Numbered from the stretch's first letter, positions 1 to 11,751 are shown. The stretch is 64,000 nucleotides of DNA from Trissonchulus latispiculum (GCA_030248195.1 JASAND010025975.1:1-64000); one strand, 5' to 3'. Notes: generated by a model from the sequence alone, not told the origin. A program made the numbers and translations.

Positions 1-2205
1 AAATCAGTTTTTGGTCATTTTTGACCTCACAGAATTCGCTCAAAGCTTATTCATTTTCTGTCCAGCGATTTCCAGCATACTTATAGAACTGCTGAGTAGA
101 CGCTGAAAGTGGAGTGCTAATTTTGGGCTTTATGTATAGGCTATGAAGGGCCACTGACGTTGGCTAAAATTTACACTGAGAAAAAGTTGAAAATTTGTTT
201 CGTCATAAAATTTTCAATTTTTGCCAGAACAAGGCGATTCAGGCATGGACACACGCGCCAGAGTTTCGACCTTTCGTCACAGGAAAAAATTAGACACAAT
301 TTTTAATTTTTCTGCGTTTTGAAGCTTAGGGTCAAAATTGACCAAGATTCGGTCTTGGGTCATTTTTGTCCTCCCAGAATTCTTTCAAAACTTATTCATT
401 TTCTGTCCAGCGTTTTCCAGCATACTTATAGAGCTGCTGGGTAGACGCTGAAAGTGGAGTGCTAATTTTGGGCTTTATGTATAGGCTATGAAGGGCCACT
501 GACGTTGGCTAAAATTTAAACTGAGAAAAAGTTGAAACTTTGTTTTGTCGTAAAATTTACAATTTTTGCCCTAACAAGGCGATTTAGGCATGAAAACACG
601 CGCCATATTCCAGACCTTGCGTCACAGGAAAAAATTAGACACAATTTTTAATTTTTCTGCGTTTTGAAGCTTAGGGTCAAAATTGACCAAGATTCGGTCT
701 TGGGTCATTTTTGTCCTCACAGAATTCGCTCAAAGCTTATTCATTTTCTGTCCAGCGTTTTCCAGCATACTTATAGAACTGCTGAGTAGACGCTGAAAGT
801 GGAGTGCTAATTTTGGGCTTTATGTATAGGCTATGAAGGGCCACTGACGTTGGCTAAAATTTAAACTGAGAAAAAGTTGAAACTTTGTTTTGTCGTAAAA
901 TTTACAATTTTTGCCCTAACAAGGCGATTTAGGCATGAAAACACGCGCCATATTCCAGACCTTGCGTCACGGGGAAAAAATTAGACAGAATTTTGATTTT
1001 TCGGGATATTTGAAGTTTGGATCAAAATTGACCAAAATCAGTTTTTGGTCATTTTTGACCTCACAGAATTCGCTCAAAGCTTATTCATTTTCTGTCCAGC
1101 GATTTCCAGCATACTTATAGAACTGCTGAGTAGACGCTGAAAGTGGAGTGCTAATTTTGGGCTTTATGTATAGGCTATGAAGGGCCACTGACGTTGGCTA
1201 AAATTTACACTGAGAAAAAGTTGAAAATTTGTTTCGTCATAAAATTTTCAATTTTTGCCAGAACAAGGCGATTCAGGCATGGACACACGCGCCAGAGTTT
1301 CGACCTTTCGTCACAGGAAAAAATTAGACACAATTTTTAATTTTTCTGCGTTTTGAAGCTTAGGGTCAAAATTGACCAAGATTCGGTCTTGGGTCATTTT
1401 TGTCCTCCCAGAATTCTTTCAAAACTTATTCATTTTCTGTCCAGCGTTTTCCAGCATACTTATAGAGCTGCTGGGTAGACGCTGAAAGTGGAATGCTAAT
1501 TTTTGGATTCATAGATAGGCTATGAAGGGCCACTGAATTTGGCTAAAATTTACACTGAGAAAAAGTTGAAACTTTGTTTTGTCGTAAAATTTTCAACTTT
1601 TGCCCTAACAAGGCGATTTAGGCATGAAAACACGCGCCAATATTCCAGGCCTTGCGTCACAGGAAAAAATTAGACAGAATTTTGATTTTTCCGGATATTT
1701 GAAGTTTCGATCAAAATTGACCAAAATCAGTTTTTGGTCATTTTTGACCTCACAGAATTCGCTCAAAGCTTATTCATTTTCTGTCCAGCGTTTTCCAGCA
1801 TACTTATAGAACTGCTGAGTAGACGCTGAAAGTGGAGTGCTAATTTTGGGCTTTATGTATAGGCTATGAAGGGCCACTGACGTTGGCTAAAATTTAAACT
1901 GAGAAAAAGTTGAAACTTTGTTTTGTCGTAAAGTTTGGATCAAAATTGACCAAAACCAGTTTTTGGTCATTTTTGACCTCCCAGAATTCGCTCAAAGCTT
2001 ATTCATTTTCTGTCCCGCGTTTTCCAGCATATTTTAGAGTTCCTGGGTAGACGCTGAAAGTGGAATGCTAATTTTAGGCATCATATACAGGCTAGGAAGG
2101 GCCACAAATTGGCAAAAATTTATACTGAGAAAAAGTTGAAACTTTGTTTCATAAAATTTTCAACGTTTGCCCAAACAAGGAATTCCATGAAAACACACGG
2201 CAGGT
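1..2205. repeat. Satellite, ~345-bp monomers in a 1034-bp higher-order repeat
   Basis: The motif TCATTTTCTG recurs at 51, 396, 741, 1085, 1430 and 1774, so the monomer is 344-345 bp. Monomers differ in sequence (for example a 'ttggtc..cctcacagaattcgctc' type and a 'cttgggtc..cctcccagaattctttc' type). The monomer at 1 matches that at 1035, and the one after each also matches, giving a three-monomer period of 1034 bp. The array decays after ~1500, and at ~1932 a 115-bp skip brings the next motif to 2003. Short ORFs here are by-products of the repeat. The array runs off the left edge of the window. Confidence 0.9.
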
Positions 2206-2542
2206 TCCCGGCTGCTAAGCTTGTTCCGCATCCGCTCCACTGATTTATCGATTTTTCTAGGTATTTTTACAGTACCTGCTACCTATCTTCATGCGGTACC
2301 TTTTTGATTTTGTTTCAGAATTCTTCGCTGTGGATCAGCGCAGCTTAGCCTGATGTCAAGGTCGTCTCCATGGTGGTTCTCTGTCGTGAAGCCATGAAGT
2401 CAAGTTGCGAAAAAGAAAACAGATTTTAATGTTGTCGTTGTTTTGTTTTTATTGCTTTCTATTGTGCTTAGGTAGGGTTCAGGTATTGTGCATAGTTAAG
2501 GGTAGGGCACATACAAAAAGAATGGACCAACTCCACGTAATT
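2206..2542. other. Spacer between two tandem arrays, no gene seen
   Basis: This is non-repetitive sequence between the 345-bp satellite and the 186-bp array. No open reading frame, RNA gene or convincing splice signal was seen. Confidence 0.5.
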
Positions 2543-4958
2543 CAGTGTGCGCACCTAATCAGGGGTGCCTCACTGTAGTAAACCTAAGCCATACCGATAG
2601 AAAGTACACGAATTCAACTTCAGCATACGTTGCTCCTGCACCTACACGTTTCCTAGAGTGTCCTTAGATTGTCACTTTTTTAGCGAGTCTTTGGTTTTCA
2701 CTTTTCTTCGGGTGTCTTAGATTTATTTCAGTGTGCGCACCTAATCAGGGGTGCCTCACTGTAGTAAACCTAAGCCATACCGATAGAAAACACACGAATT
2801 CAACTTCAGCATACGTTGCTCCTGCATCTACACGTTTCACAAAGTGTCCTTAGATTTTAACTTTTTTAGCGAGTCTTTGCTTTTCACTTTTCTTCGGGTG
2901 TCTTAGATTTATTTCAGTGTGCGCACCTAATCAGGGGTGCCTCACTGTAGTAAACCTAAGCCATACCGATAGAAAGTACACGAATTCAACTTCAGCATAC
3001 GTTGCTCCTGCATCTACACGCTTCCTAGAGTGTCCTTAGATTTAAACTTTTTTTAGCGAGTCTTTGGTTTTCACTTTTCTTCGGGTGTCTTAGATTTATT
3101 TCAGTGTGCGCACCTAATCAGGGGTGCCTCACTGTAGTAAACCTAAGCCATACCGATAGAAAGTACACGAATTCAACTTCAGCATACGTTGCTCCTGCAT
3201 CTACACGTTTCCTAGAGTGTCCTTAGATTTTAACTTTTTTAGCGAGTCTTTGGTTTTCACTTTTCTTCGGGTGTCTTAGATTTATTTCAGTGTGCGCACC
3301 TAATCAGGGGTGCCTCACTGTAGTAAACCTAAGCCATACCGATAGAAAGTACACGAATTCAACTTCAGCATACGTTGCTCCTGCATCTACACGTTTCATA
3401 GAGTGTCCTTAGATTTTAACTTTTTAGCGAGTCTTTGGTTTTCACTTTTCTTCGGGTGTCTTATATTTATTTCAGTGTGCGCACCTAATCAGGGGTGCCT
3501 CACTGTAGTAAACCTAAGCCATACCGATAGAAAACACGAATTCAACTTCAGCACACGTTGCTCCTGCATCTACACGCTTCCTAGAGTGTCCTTAGATTTA
3601 AACTTTTTTAGCGAGTCTTTGCTTTTCACTTTTCTTCGGGTGTCTTAGAATTATTTCAGTGTGCGCACCTAATCAGGGGTGCCTCACTGTAGTAAACCTA
3701 AGCCATACCGATAGAATGTACACGAATTCAACTTCAGCATACGTTGCTCCTGCATCTACACTTTTCCTAGAGTGTCCTTAGATTTTAACTTTTTTGGCGA
3801 GTCTTTGGTTTTCACTTTTCTTCGGGTGTCTTAGATTTATTTCAGTGTGCGCACCTAATCAGGGGTGCCTCACTGTAGTAAACCTAAGCCATACGATAGA
3901 AAGTACACGAATTCAACTTCAGCATACGTTGATCCTGCATCTACACGCTTCCTAGAGTGTCCTTAGATTTAAACTTTTTTAGCGAGTCTTTGGTTTTCAC
4001 TTTTCTTTGGGTGTCTTAGATTTATTTCAGTGTGCGCACCTAATCAGGGGTGCCTCACTGTAGTAAACCTAAGCCATACCGATAGAAAGTACATGAATTC
4101 AACTTCAGCATACGTTGCTCCTGCATCTACACGTTTCCTAGAGTGTCCTTAGATTTTAACTTTTTTAGCGAGTCTTTGGTTTTCACTTTTCTTCGGGTGT
4201 CTTAGATTTATTTCAGTGTGCGCACCTAATCAGGGGTGCCTCACTGTAGTAAACATTAGCCATACCGATAGAAAGCACACGAATTCAACTTCAGCATACG
4301 TTGCTCCTGCATCTACACGCTTCCTAGAGTGTCCTTAGATTTAAACTTTTTTTGGCGAGTCTTTGGTTTTCACTTTTCTTCGGGTGTCTTAGATTTATTT
4401 CAGTGTGCGCACCTAATCAGTGGTGCCTCACTGTAGTAAACCTAAGCCATACGATAGAAAGTACACGAATTCAACTTCAGCATACGTTGCTCCTGCATCT
4501 ACACGCTTCCTAGAGTGTCCTTAGATTTAAACTTTTTTAGCGAGTCTTTGGTTTTCACTTTTCTTCGGGTGTCTTAGATTTATTTCGGTGTGCGCACCTA
4601 ATCAGGGGTGCCTCACTGTAGTAAACCTAAGTCATACGATAGAAAGTACACGAATTCAACTTCAGCATACGTTGCTCCTGCATCTACACGTTTCCTAGAG
4701 TGTCCTTAGATTTTAACTTTTTTGGCGAGTCTTTGGTTTTCACTTTTCTTCGGGTGTCTTAGATTTATTTCAGTGTGCGCACCTAATCAGGGGTGCCTCA
4801 CTGTAGTAAACCTAAGCCATACGATAGAAAGTACACGAATTCAACTTCAGCATACGTTGCTCTTGCATCTACACGTTTCCTAGAGTGTCCTTAGATTGTC
4901 ACTTTTTTAGCGAGTCTTTGGTTTTCACTTTTCTTCGGGTGTCTTAATAGATTTATTT
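2543..4958. repeat. 13-copy tandem repeat, ~186-bp unit
   Basis: CAGTGTGCGCACCTAATCAG, or a close variant, starts units at 2543, 2729, 2915, 3102, 3288, 3473, 3657, 3843, 4028, 4214, 4401, 4586 and 4771. Unit length is 184-187 bp and copies are nearly identical. Variation is mostly 1-2-bp indels in T-runs and substitutions such as cgtttc/cgcttc. The last unit ends with an extra 'taatag' before unique sequence. The 81-codon ORF at 3403-3648 is a repeat artefact. Confidence 0.95.
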
Positions 4959-5041
4959 CAGTAAACTTTCTCATTCGTAAAAATAGTCAATATTTTTACT
5001 TCGAGGTTCAACATAGATTTAAATAGATTAGATTTTGTGTA

Positions 5042-5165
<124 letters not shown>

Positions 5166-5166
5166 A

Positions 5167-5474
5167 ATATTTCCCATGTTCGGTTATTTACTGTAAATCA
5201 ACACTGCATACGGCTTGCTGGTTGGTGTTGTTTGCTTAATAATACTTTTTGCATAATTTTGTATGATTAAATATTGTGTTTGTATAATTGCTAGTATAGG
5301 CATACCGAGAGTTTGATTCTTTCCCATGTTCGGTTAATTTATTGTAAACCAACACTGCATACAGCTTGCTGGTTGGTGACTGATGTTGTTTTGCTAATCC
5401 TGTTTGCATAATTTTGAGTAATTATTAAAACTTGTGTTTGTTTTATTTGCAAGTATAGGCATGCCAAGAGTTTG
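5167..5474. repeat. Two imperfect direct repeats, ~150 bp
   Basis: TTCCCATGTTCGGTTA starts at 5171 and again at 5321. Both copies continue through CACTGCATAC(G/A)(G/C)GCTTGCTGGTTGGTG and end in GTATAGGCAT(A/G)CC(G/A)AGAGTTTGA. No coding potential is visible. Confidence 0.75.
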
Positions 5475-5493
5475 AAATAGGAAGAGTGATAAA

Positions 5494-5665
5494 TAGGAAG
5501 AATGAGACACTCAGCTCTCCCATTAGTTAAGCCTGCTAGATGCTGGGCACATTAAGTGGTAAGTAGCAACGCTAACCGGTACCTCCCCCGAGATTTTACC
5601 AAAATGTGCCGAGCATCTAGCAAGCTTAAATCACTGTGTAGAGCTGCGTGCCTCAGTCTTCGTTT
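5494..5665. mobile_element. Foldback/MITE-like element, copy 1
   Basis: The two ends are imperfect inverted repeats. The left end, GGAAGAATGAGACACTCAGC followed by GCCTGCTAGATGCTGGGCAC, matches the reverse complement of the right end (GTGCCGAGCATCTAGCAAGC followed by TGCCTCAGTCTTC). The centre carries GTACCTCCCCCGAGATTTTA. A related element lies at 30198-30655 with the same ends and the same 'aaaatctcgggggag' block. It is non-coding, so a non-autonomous element is likely. Confidence 0.65.
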
Positions 5666-5699
5666 ATAAACTCTAGGTCATTCCGTGGACTGCATCAAT

Positions 5700-6395
5700 A
5701 AAATTTAGAATAGCAGCAGAATATCAGAAGGTTTACTGGATTTCCATTCAAAACTCGGACTACCTTATTTGCCTTCTTCTATTCCGCAACTGTACACTTT
5801 TTTGGTGCGGCCCAGGGACAATCTTATTTAGATAAATTAGGAAGATAATCAACCATAGTCATGACAGGCAAGCCCTTCAGCAGATCATTGAACAGTTTAT
5901 TTGTCAAGCTGTGTGATTTGGTGTTCAAAAGTATCAAAAGCCGATTCTGCAAGCTTTTGGTCCACCCCAGGAGGACAATCTTGTTTAATTATTTTAGTGA
6001 TATTGCTTAAAGGAGAGACTAAATTTAAATTAAAGACAAGTCCTCATTAGCTTCAGAACAGCTTGTTCGTCCCTTTCAGCGTAGTGATTTCTTGTTGAAA
6101 TGCAGATTGTGTACCAATAAAGGTTAGAGTAGTAGCAGAAAAGCAGAAGGTTAAAACTACCAGGATATCCATGCAAAACTCGGACTAGCTTTCACCTGTT
6201 CCGTTGCTATAATCGTTTTTTCGCGCAGCCCAGGGACAATCTTATTTAGAAAAATTATTAGTCAGATAGCTTAATCTTTAACTGAGATGCGCAATATAAA
6301 CTAGTCCTTCAGCAGATCCTAGGTCACTATTTGTTCCTGTAAGCGTAGTGATCTGTTGTTCAAAAGCAGATTGTGTTTGTTTAGGGTTGCGTCTA
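5700..6395. repeat. Degenerate three-fold repeat
   Basis: The phrase GCCCAGGGACAATCTTATTTAG occurs near 5809 and 6227, with a weaker version (CCCCAGGAGGACAATCTTGTTTA) near 5965. Each is preceded by an 'AGCAGAA..CAGAAGGTT..AAAACTCGGACTA'-type block or its remnant and followed by an 'A(A/G)TCTTTCAGCAGATC'-type block. It looks like old tandem duplication of a non-coding segment. Confidence 0.55.
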
Positions 6396-6529
6396 GGTTC
6401 AATGAGCATGTACTTCATTGTGAATGAAAGAAGAAATCATTAATTATGTGTCTACTCGTTTAGAATACTCAGAACACGCACACTGCTGTGTTTCGCGCTT
6501 CGAAACGTTCATTTTAGCGCTAAATTTCA

Positions 6530-6820
6530 TAAACTGACTAAGTCAACGTAAAGTCACAAAGTCACAACTAATCAACGTAATGTCATGCGTCGTCAACGGA
6601 AGTCACAAATTTGAGGCGGTTGAACAGCGACCCAACCAACGTAATGTCACAAAAATGTCCACATCACACCAACGTAGTGTCCGGACATTTTTGTGACTTT
6701 ACGTTGGTCATTAACGTAAAGTCACAAAAATGTCCGCCTGTGACATTGCATCATCAACGTAATGTCCGGACATTCCGTTAACGAAGCACGTAATGTCACA
6801 AATTTTTGTGACTTTTTCAT
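6530..6820. repeat. Cluster of AACGTAA(T/A)GTCACAAA motifs with hairpins
   Basis: At least eight occurrences of an ACGTAA(T/A)GTC core lie in both orientations within 290 bp, many joined to CACAAAAATGTCC. A near-perfect inverted repeat spans ~6638-6709: CCAACGTAATGTCACAAAAA on the left and its complement ending in GTGACTTTACGTTGG on the right, with a short loop. A second small hairpin is GTCACAAATTTTTGTGAC near 6797. Either a compact repeat element or a binding-site array would fit. Confidence 0.6.
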
Positions 6821-7365
6821 GCGGTCGATGAAACTTTATTTGAAAGACGCATAAATAATAGAATCTGTTAAAAATGTTAAAGTTATTTTCTCAAAATTGC
6901 CAACCGTTTTTGAAACTGTTAGCAAAGGCGCATCTTATAACAGTTTTTATTAAGCAATCCGGACAATAGAAGCAAAGGTGTCAGTTTGAAGGCATCAATC
7001 ACACAGGCAAATTAACGGAAGCGTTTCCCGTTTTTAGTCACTTGTCCCATAGGCTGTCAGATAAAAGAAGATTGTTTTTCCCTAATTGCGACCAATTTTT
7101 TCTGCGACTGTGAAGCATCTACCATTCAAGCGAAAGGGTCGCCATTTAACACAAATACCACGGGACTCCTTTTTATTTACTCCAATTGGCGCTTTCTAGC
7201 TAAAGTAGTTGCTTGACAAAGTTGTTAAGAGTAGCCAAAATTCAGGTCGCGTCTACATTTTAGCTAATCTCTTTAAATCGAAAAGCTATTTCAAAACAAT
7301 TAAAAAGGTCCCCCCAGTTATCAAAGGTATTGAACGACCTAACCAATGTCTTAACTTAAATATAC

Positions 7366-8790
7366 TTAAGGTGGTGGTATCTTTTGTGCAGCGCTTTTAT
7401 GGTGATTGTTTTGAAACATTATAACTTTCGGAATTTTGGTAGTTTGAAAGACCTTTATACATCGTTTTAAAGCTTATAATTAATACATTCACACGAGCTT
7501 ACGAAAATAGCAAAATTTGCAGAACTTTTCTGCAATAAAGGTTAAATATAGACAAAACGTTTCGAACATCGATTTCTCAAAACTGTAGAATCGGCCAAAA
7601 GTTCTTTTTGTGCCAGGATATGGAGGACATGTGGGCCGAGGGACATTTTCTGGATTTAGCCCAACAGGTCTTTATGCTCCATAAAATTCTCCAAATGTGC
7701 AGTAACACAAAATTTCGCAATTTGAATTGAGCTTTTTCGCAATTGGAAACGTCTTAGCTCAAACTAAGAAAAATACCCTTTCACAATAATGCGAATTTGC
7801 CAAAAATCACTCTACTCCAATGCGTGGTTTTTGAAAAATCGATGTTCGAAACAAAATATATAACAGCAGGTATCTTTTGCGCTTTCCCCCCCAAGCCCTA
7901 ACTTTTGATTTTTTTGACCAGTAACTTTGAAATTAGGTGTGGGTGCATACTGGAGGCTGGTGAATTCAGAAATTAAAAAAGATTTTCGATTCAGCTTTTC
8001 GTTAGCTCAGTATAAGCTAAAGTTGTAAGCTTAACATGTAAGCTTACACTGAGCTAACGTAAAGCTGAATAGAAAAACGGATTTCAGGTTTGTGCTCAGC
8101 GTCCCAGAAAACCACTGCATGCAAGTTTTCAGCAAAATTTTTTCAAAAACCTTTTTGGTTCCCCTTGGTCCCCCTTTACCAAACAAAATTTTAAAATTTT
8201 TTAATTTTAAAATTCACCAGCCTCCAGTGCGCACCCACACCAAATTTCAAAGTTATTGGTCAAAAGAATCAAAAGTTAGAGCTTGTGGGGGAACGCAAAA
8301 GATCCTAACAGCAGTTTTACCAAAAATGGATTTTCGGCCAAATCTCTAACATAAAATAACGAAACGCAGCTAATAGCATTGATAAAATGTGCAGCGAGAC
8401 TGTGCATCTATTGAGAGTAAATAAACCAAAATTGGCAGTAATTTTGAAAAAAACTGATTTTGTCGAAAACGGGCATTTTGGACATGGACACCCAAAATCG
8501 TTTTTGGCTTATAGTGACTTAACCACTAGAGATAGCTGAAAGGTTGTAGAAGCGAAAATGTTCATTTCGGTGCCCTCTTTCTGGCCATACCAACCAATCC
8601 GGTGTATCTACTACATACTGAGAGAATAATGGCAAAAACCAAAAATTTCTTATCTTTTTACCGAAAATGCGGGACTGGTTCCAGAATGCCAAAGAGCACC
8701 GAAATAACAAATTTGCAAAGTTTCATCTACTTTCATAACGAATTGAACCCTATAGGGTCAAATTTGCATAAAAGGAAACCACCCCCTTAA
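7366..8790. mobile_element. TTAA-flanked non-coding element, copy 1
   Basis: The left edge is TTAA followed by GGTGGTGGTATC (7366-7381). The right edge is ACCACCCCC followed by TTAA (ends 8790). The interior is non-coding. Interior blocks recur at 62690-63295 (for example CATTTCGGTGCCCTCTTT, and a 'TGACTTAACCACTAG' block) and in part at 24035-24200. TTAA target duplication is known for piggyBac and Kolobok groups; assignment here is inference. Confidence 0.6.
7860..8318. repeat. Nested ~460-bp inverted repeat
   Basis: The centre is near 8035. Inner arms are ATTCAGCTTTTCGTTAGCTC and its near-complement GAGCTAACGTAAAGCTGAAT. Outer arms include GGTGTGGGTGCATACTGGAG against CTCCAGTGCGCACCCACACC, and AACAGCAGG..CTTTTGCG against its complement. 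It sits inside the TTAA-flanked element, so it is either a nested foldback insertion or that element's own core. Confidence 0.65.
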
Positions 8791-9124
8791 GCAAGCAAAA
8801 AATTTGAAAAATTACTTTTCTTCTAAAATTCCAAAATTAACTTATACCGAATTTATAAGAAAGCAAGATAGCAAACGGAATTCGACATAGAAACTTTTTC
8901 ACATCGGTGACAAATTTTTTGGTTCTTTTGGACATTTTTGCACATCGAAGAAACAATAAAAAACAGTACTTTTCAAAATAAGACATCTTGCCATTCACTT
9001 TAGTGCGACTCGAGCACACCCACACCAAATTTGAGCTCAATAGGGCAAGTTTTGCGCTTTAAGCAGCACAAAGGCTAATTCGCAGTTCCAAAAAACTTTC
9101 AGTTAATTCATCCCAGAAATAAAA

Positions 9125-9385
9125 AAATAGCGCCTGGTTTAGTTTTAACCCGTGGATTAAAATCCTGCATTATTAAAGTTTTAGCTTCTATTTCTTTATT
9201 GCAGGATTAAACGGATTAACATTAATTAGTTTAATCTGCGAGTTAAAACAGCAGGATTAAAAGAGTTAATTTTAATCTGTTTATCCGTTTAATCCTGCAA
9301 TAAAGAAATATAGGTTAAAAGTTTTAATCCTGCTGGTTTTTAATCCGTTTAATCCGACCGTTTTAATCTTTAAAGAAATAGCGCC
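9125..9385. mobile_element. Hairpin element flanked by a 10-bp direct repeat
   Basis: AAATAGCGCC occurs at 9125-9134 and 9376-9385. Between the copies is a long hairpin: TTTCTTTATTGCAGGATTAA..CGGAT near 9190-9220 pairs with its complement near 9281-9311. Further GGATTAAA/TTTAATCC half-sites lie around it. The direct repeats look like a target-site duplication of a small foldback insertion. Confidence 0.55.
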
Positions 9386-10165
9386 TTTGTCAATATTACT
9401 TACTTTTTCAGCCTTCAGTGCAGACAAATGTTTCTTCATTTCATCATACTTCCTTTCATCTTTAACTACTGTAATATCTTCTATATACATGTACACTTAA
9501 CATAATTATTTTCAAATTTGTACATCACCTTTATTTTGTTGTCCCTTCATACAGTTGTACTCATAGGCTGTAAGTTGCATTTTGACTGTATAAGGTGCTG
9601 CATTTGTACCCAAAGAATGCCACCTTTTTGGATAAAGACCTTAGTTCCAAGTATAACGTATCGATTTTCAATAACCCATTTTATTGCTTGAAATTTAAAA
9701 TTAGTTATCCTTTGCGGAAGAGTTGTTAGCACTATATACAAAAGATGTGCAAAGCTGTCCAAAATCACAAGTATTAATTGATGCATCTTCGTGTTCCACA
9801 GTTAGATTGTCCACATCTTTGGTGAATTAGCCATTATCGACTCTCTAAAACAACTTAGTGTTACCTTTGATCCTTTAGATTTTCAAACCTTTGAGCCATG
9901 CGACTCAACCCGACACAGTGTAAATGTTAGATGTTTTGTAATTATGCAAAACTGCAAATTGCAAATTATGCAGGAAAGGTTCTATTGAAGAAAGAGTAAA
10001 CATACTGGGTCAATTTTTAGAAAATACATAGCTCATTATGAGAATATTTTAGTCAATTTTATTTTCAGGCTACCGCCGTGTGTCCTTCCAGATTGAATCT
10101 AAATTGTTCACTACAGCAGTATACCATCTATCAAAGCAGAGAGAATTTAGAATAGAAACCGCTTT
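9386..10165. other. Intergenic region upstream of receptor gene 1
   Basis: No gene was seen. ATTTTCAG at 10061-10068 is a strong nematode-type splice acceptor about 100 bp before the first ATG of the next gene. It could be a 5'UTR intron end or a spliced-leader acceptor. Confidence 0.4.
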
Positions 10166-11751
10166 ATGGCCCCATTTAATGCCAGTTTTTCTCATGACAA
10201 CAATAATGATGCCACAGCAGAAGCAATGGGTAATGGGCTAAGCGTTAGCCATGTGGAAGTTGCTATATATGCATCACAGATTGTTTCGTCTCTTCTAACA
10301 GCACTTACTTCATTACTGGCATTTACCGCAGTGATGACGAGTAAACCGATGCGAAATGACAAAGGAATGAGTCTCCTATCGGGTGAGTCAAATTATGTAA
10401 TTTTCGAATGCAACGAACAAGATTGCGTTAAGAATTGTTGTTTAAGCTACGGATATCAAACTGTACGACGACTTCTGAAATAATGTAAAACAACTTCAAA
10501 TTTTACAGTAAGAAATGTAAGCATAAATCATTTAAAAATATATAAAAGCGTAAAATATGTGTTTGCTGTGTTTGTTGGAAATGAGTTGACAGCTCAACAA
10601 GCTCGGAAAATGTTTTTGGACAGTGTTGAATATTTGAAACAGACAATATTTCGATAATTCGCCTGTGCTCTGGAAAAGGAATAAAATAAGATAGTAATCT
10701 GTATACATAAGGAAGCTGTTAGTGTCATGGGGGAGCTCGGAGAAAACTTTAAAGTTTTAAAACTTTAAAGTTTGTTACACGTATATCGCCAAACTGCGAA
10801 AGTACATGATTTTATGTTTCGTTATTGTTTGTACCTAGCAAAATTAGTTTACAAACCAGTTATGGACATTGGACATATTATTATTTAGCTCATGACAGAA
10901 AGCAAATTTAGTGATAAACAGCAGAAGCGTAATTCGTTGATTTAGGTCTTTTCCTCGCCGACGTTGTGCTGGGTGCAGCTCGAAATACCATGGCATGGCA
11001 AGCTATACATGATTTGGTCACTTACGGTTCGGCAGTCAAGCGACAGCTGAAAGAATGTTTGCTGTTTCCTGGAGGGCATCTGATAGCGATAGCTGACTTT
11101 GCAAATCCAACAATGATAATGGTTTTAGGCATTGATCGTTGCTTGGCAGTGTTGGCATTTTACTGGTACTGGAAACAATCCAGTCGTTATTCTTTATATA
11201 TTCTAATCTGCGCAGCTTTAATGACAATTTCGGGTTATGCGGTAGCCTGGATATTCGCTTTAATCGAAGGATTGTCAACAGAAGTAGTAGGGCTAGGCTG
11301 TCGATTGTCGGGAACATTCGGGAAGCTATTCGCTAAGGGATTCACTACCTATCAGTGTTCATGCGGGGTATTGGGATTTGTATTCAATGTGATTGCGATG
11401 ATAACAACACTGTTAAAGTCAAAACGTTTGAGTCAAGCACAATCTGCAGAGAACTACAAATCCCATCTGAAAATCACTAAATACTTCTTCAGTGTGGGTG
11501 TACTCATATTTGTGCTGGTTGTAATTCCTAAGACATTACTAGTGGTGCAAAGATATTTAGATTTAAATTTGTTTCCGACAAAGACTAATCCAAGCAAAGT
11601 GACATATGTGGCATCAACAGCTTGTGGACCACTCACGACAATTCTTTTGTTGTATCTCAATCCTATGTTTCGCGGGCAAATGCTGAAAACGCTTACTCTG
11701 TCAAAAGGCCCAAAAACAAATACTTCTTTGGTTCGTTCTCTTAAAAACTAA
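10166..11751 (+). CDS. Seven-transmembrane receptor 1 (serpentine, srsx-like), two exons
   Basis: Exons are 10166-10382 and 10946-11751, with the intron at 10383-10945 (donor GTGAGT, acceptor TTTAG, phase 1), giving 340 residues. The extracellular N-terminus has an N-glycosylation site (NAS). TM1 spans ~32-57, and the intron falls after LLSG at residue 73. Exon 2 holds TM2-TM7. Cys110 at the start of TM3 and Cys191 (LGCR) in the second extracellular loop could form the usual class A disulphide. The TM3 end is GIDRC (136-138), not DRY. TM7 ends LNPMF, a variant NPxxY. It is probably a plasma-membrane G-protein-coupled chemo- or peptide receptor; the ligand is unknown. A possible polyadenylation signal AATAAA lies at 11878. 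The closest relatives are the other receptors in this window. Srsx membership is inferred from overall pattern only. Confidence 0.85.
10383..10945 (+). other. Intron of receptor gene 1
   Basis: A 563-bp intron with canonical GT..AG ends. It carries a short palindrome, AACTTTAAAGTTTTAAAACT and its continuation, near 10746-10775. The 105-codon ORF running through the donor is read-through, not an alternative protein. Confidence 0.8.

Noticed and set aside
935..1809. Two near-identical 61-codon ORFs
   Set aside because: They are in-phase reading of satellite monomers and are lost in neighbouring monomers.
2543..4958. CRISPR array
   Set aside because: Units are contiguous near-identical 186-bp repeats with no unique spacers, in a eukaryotic context.
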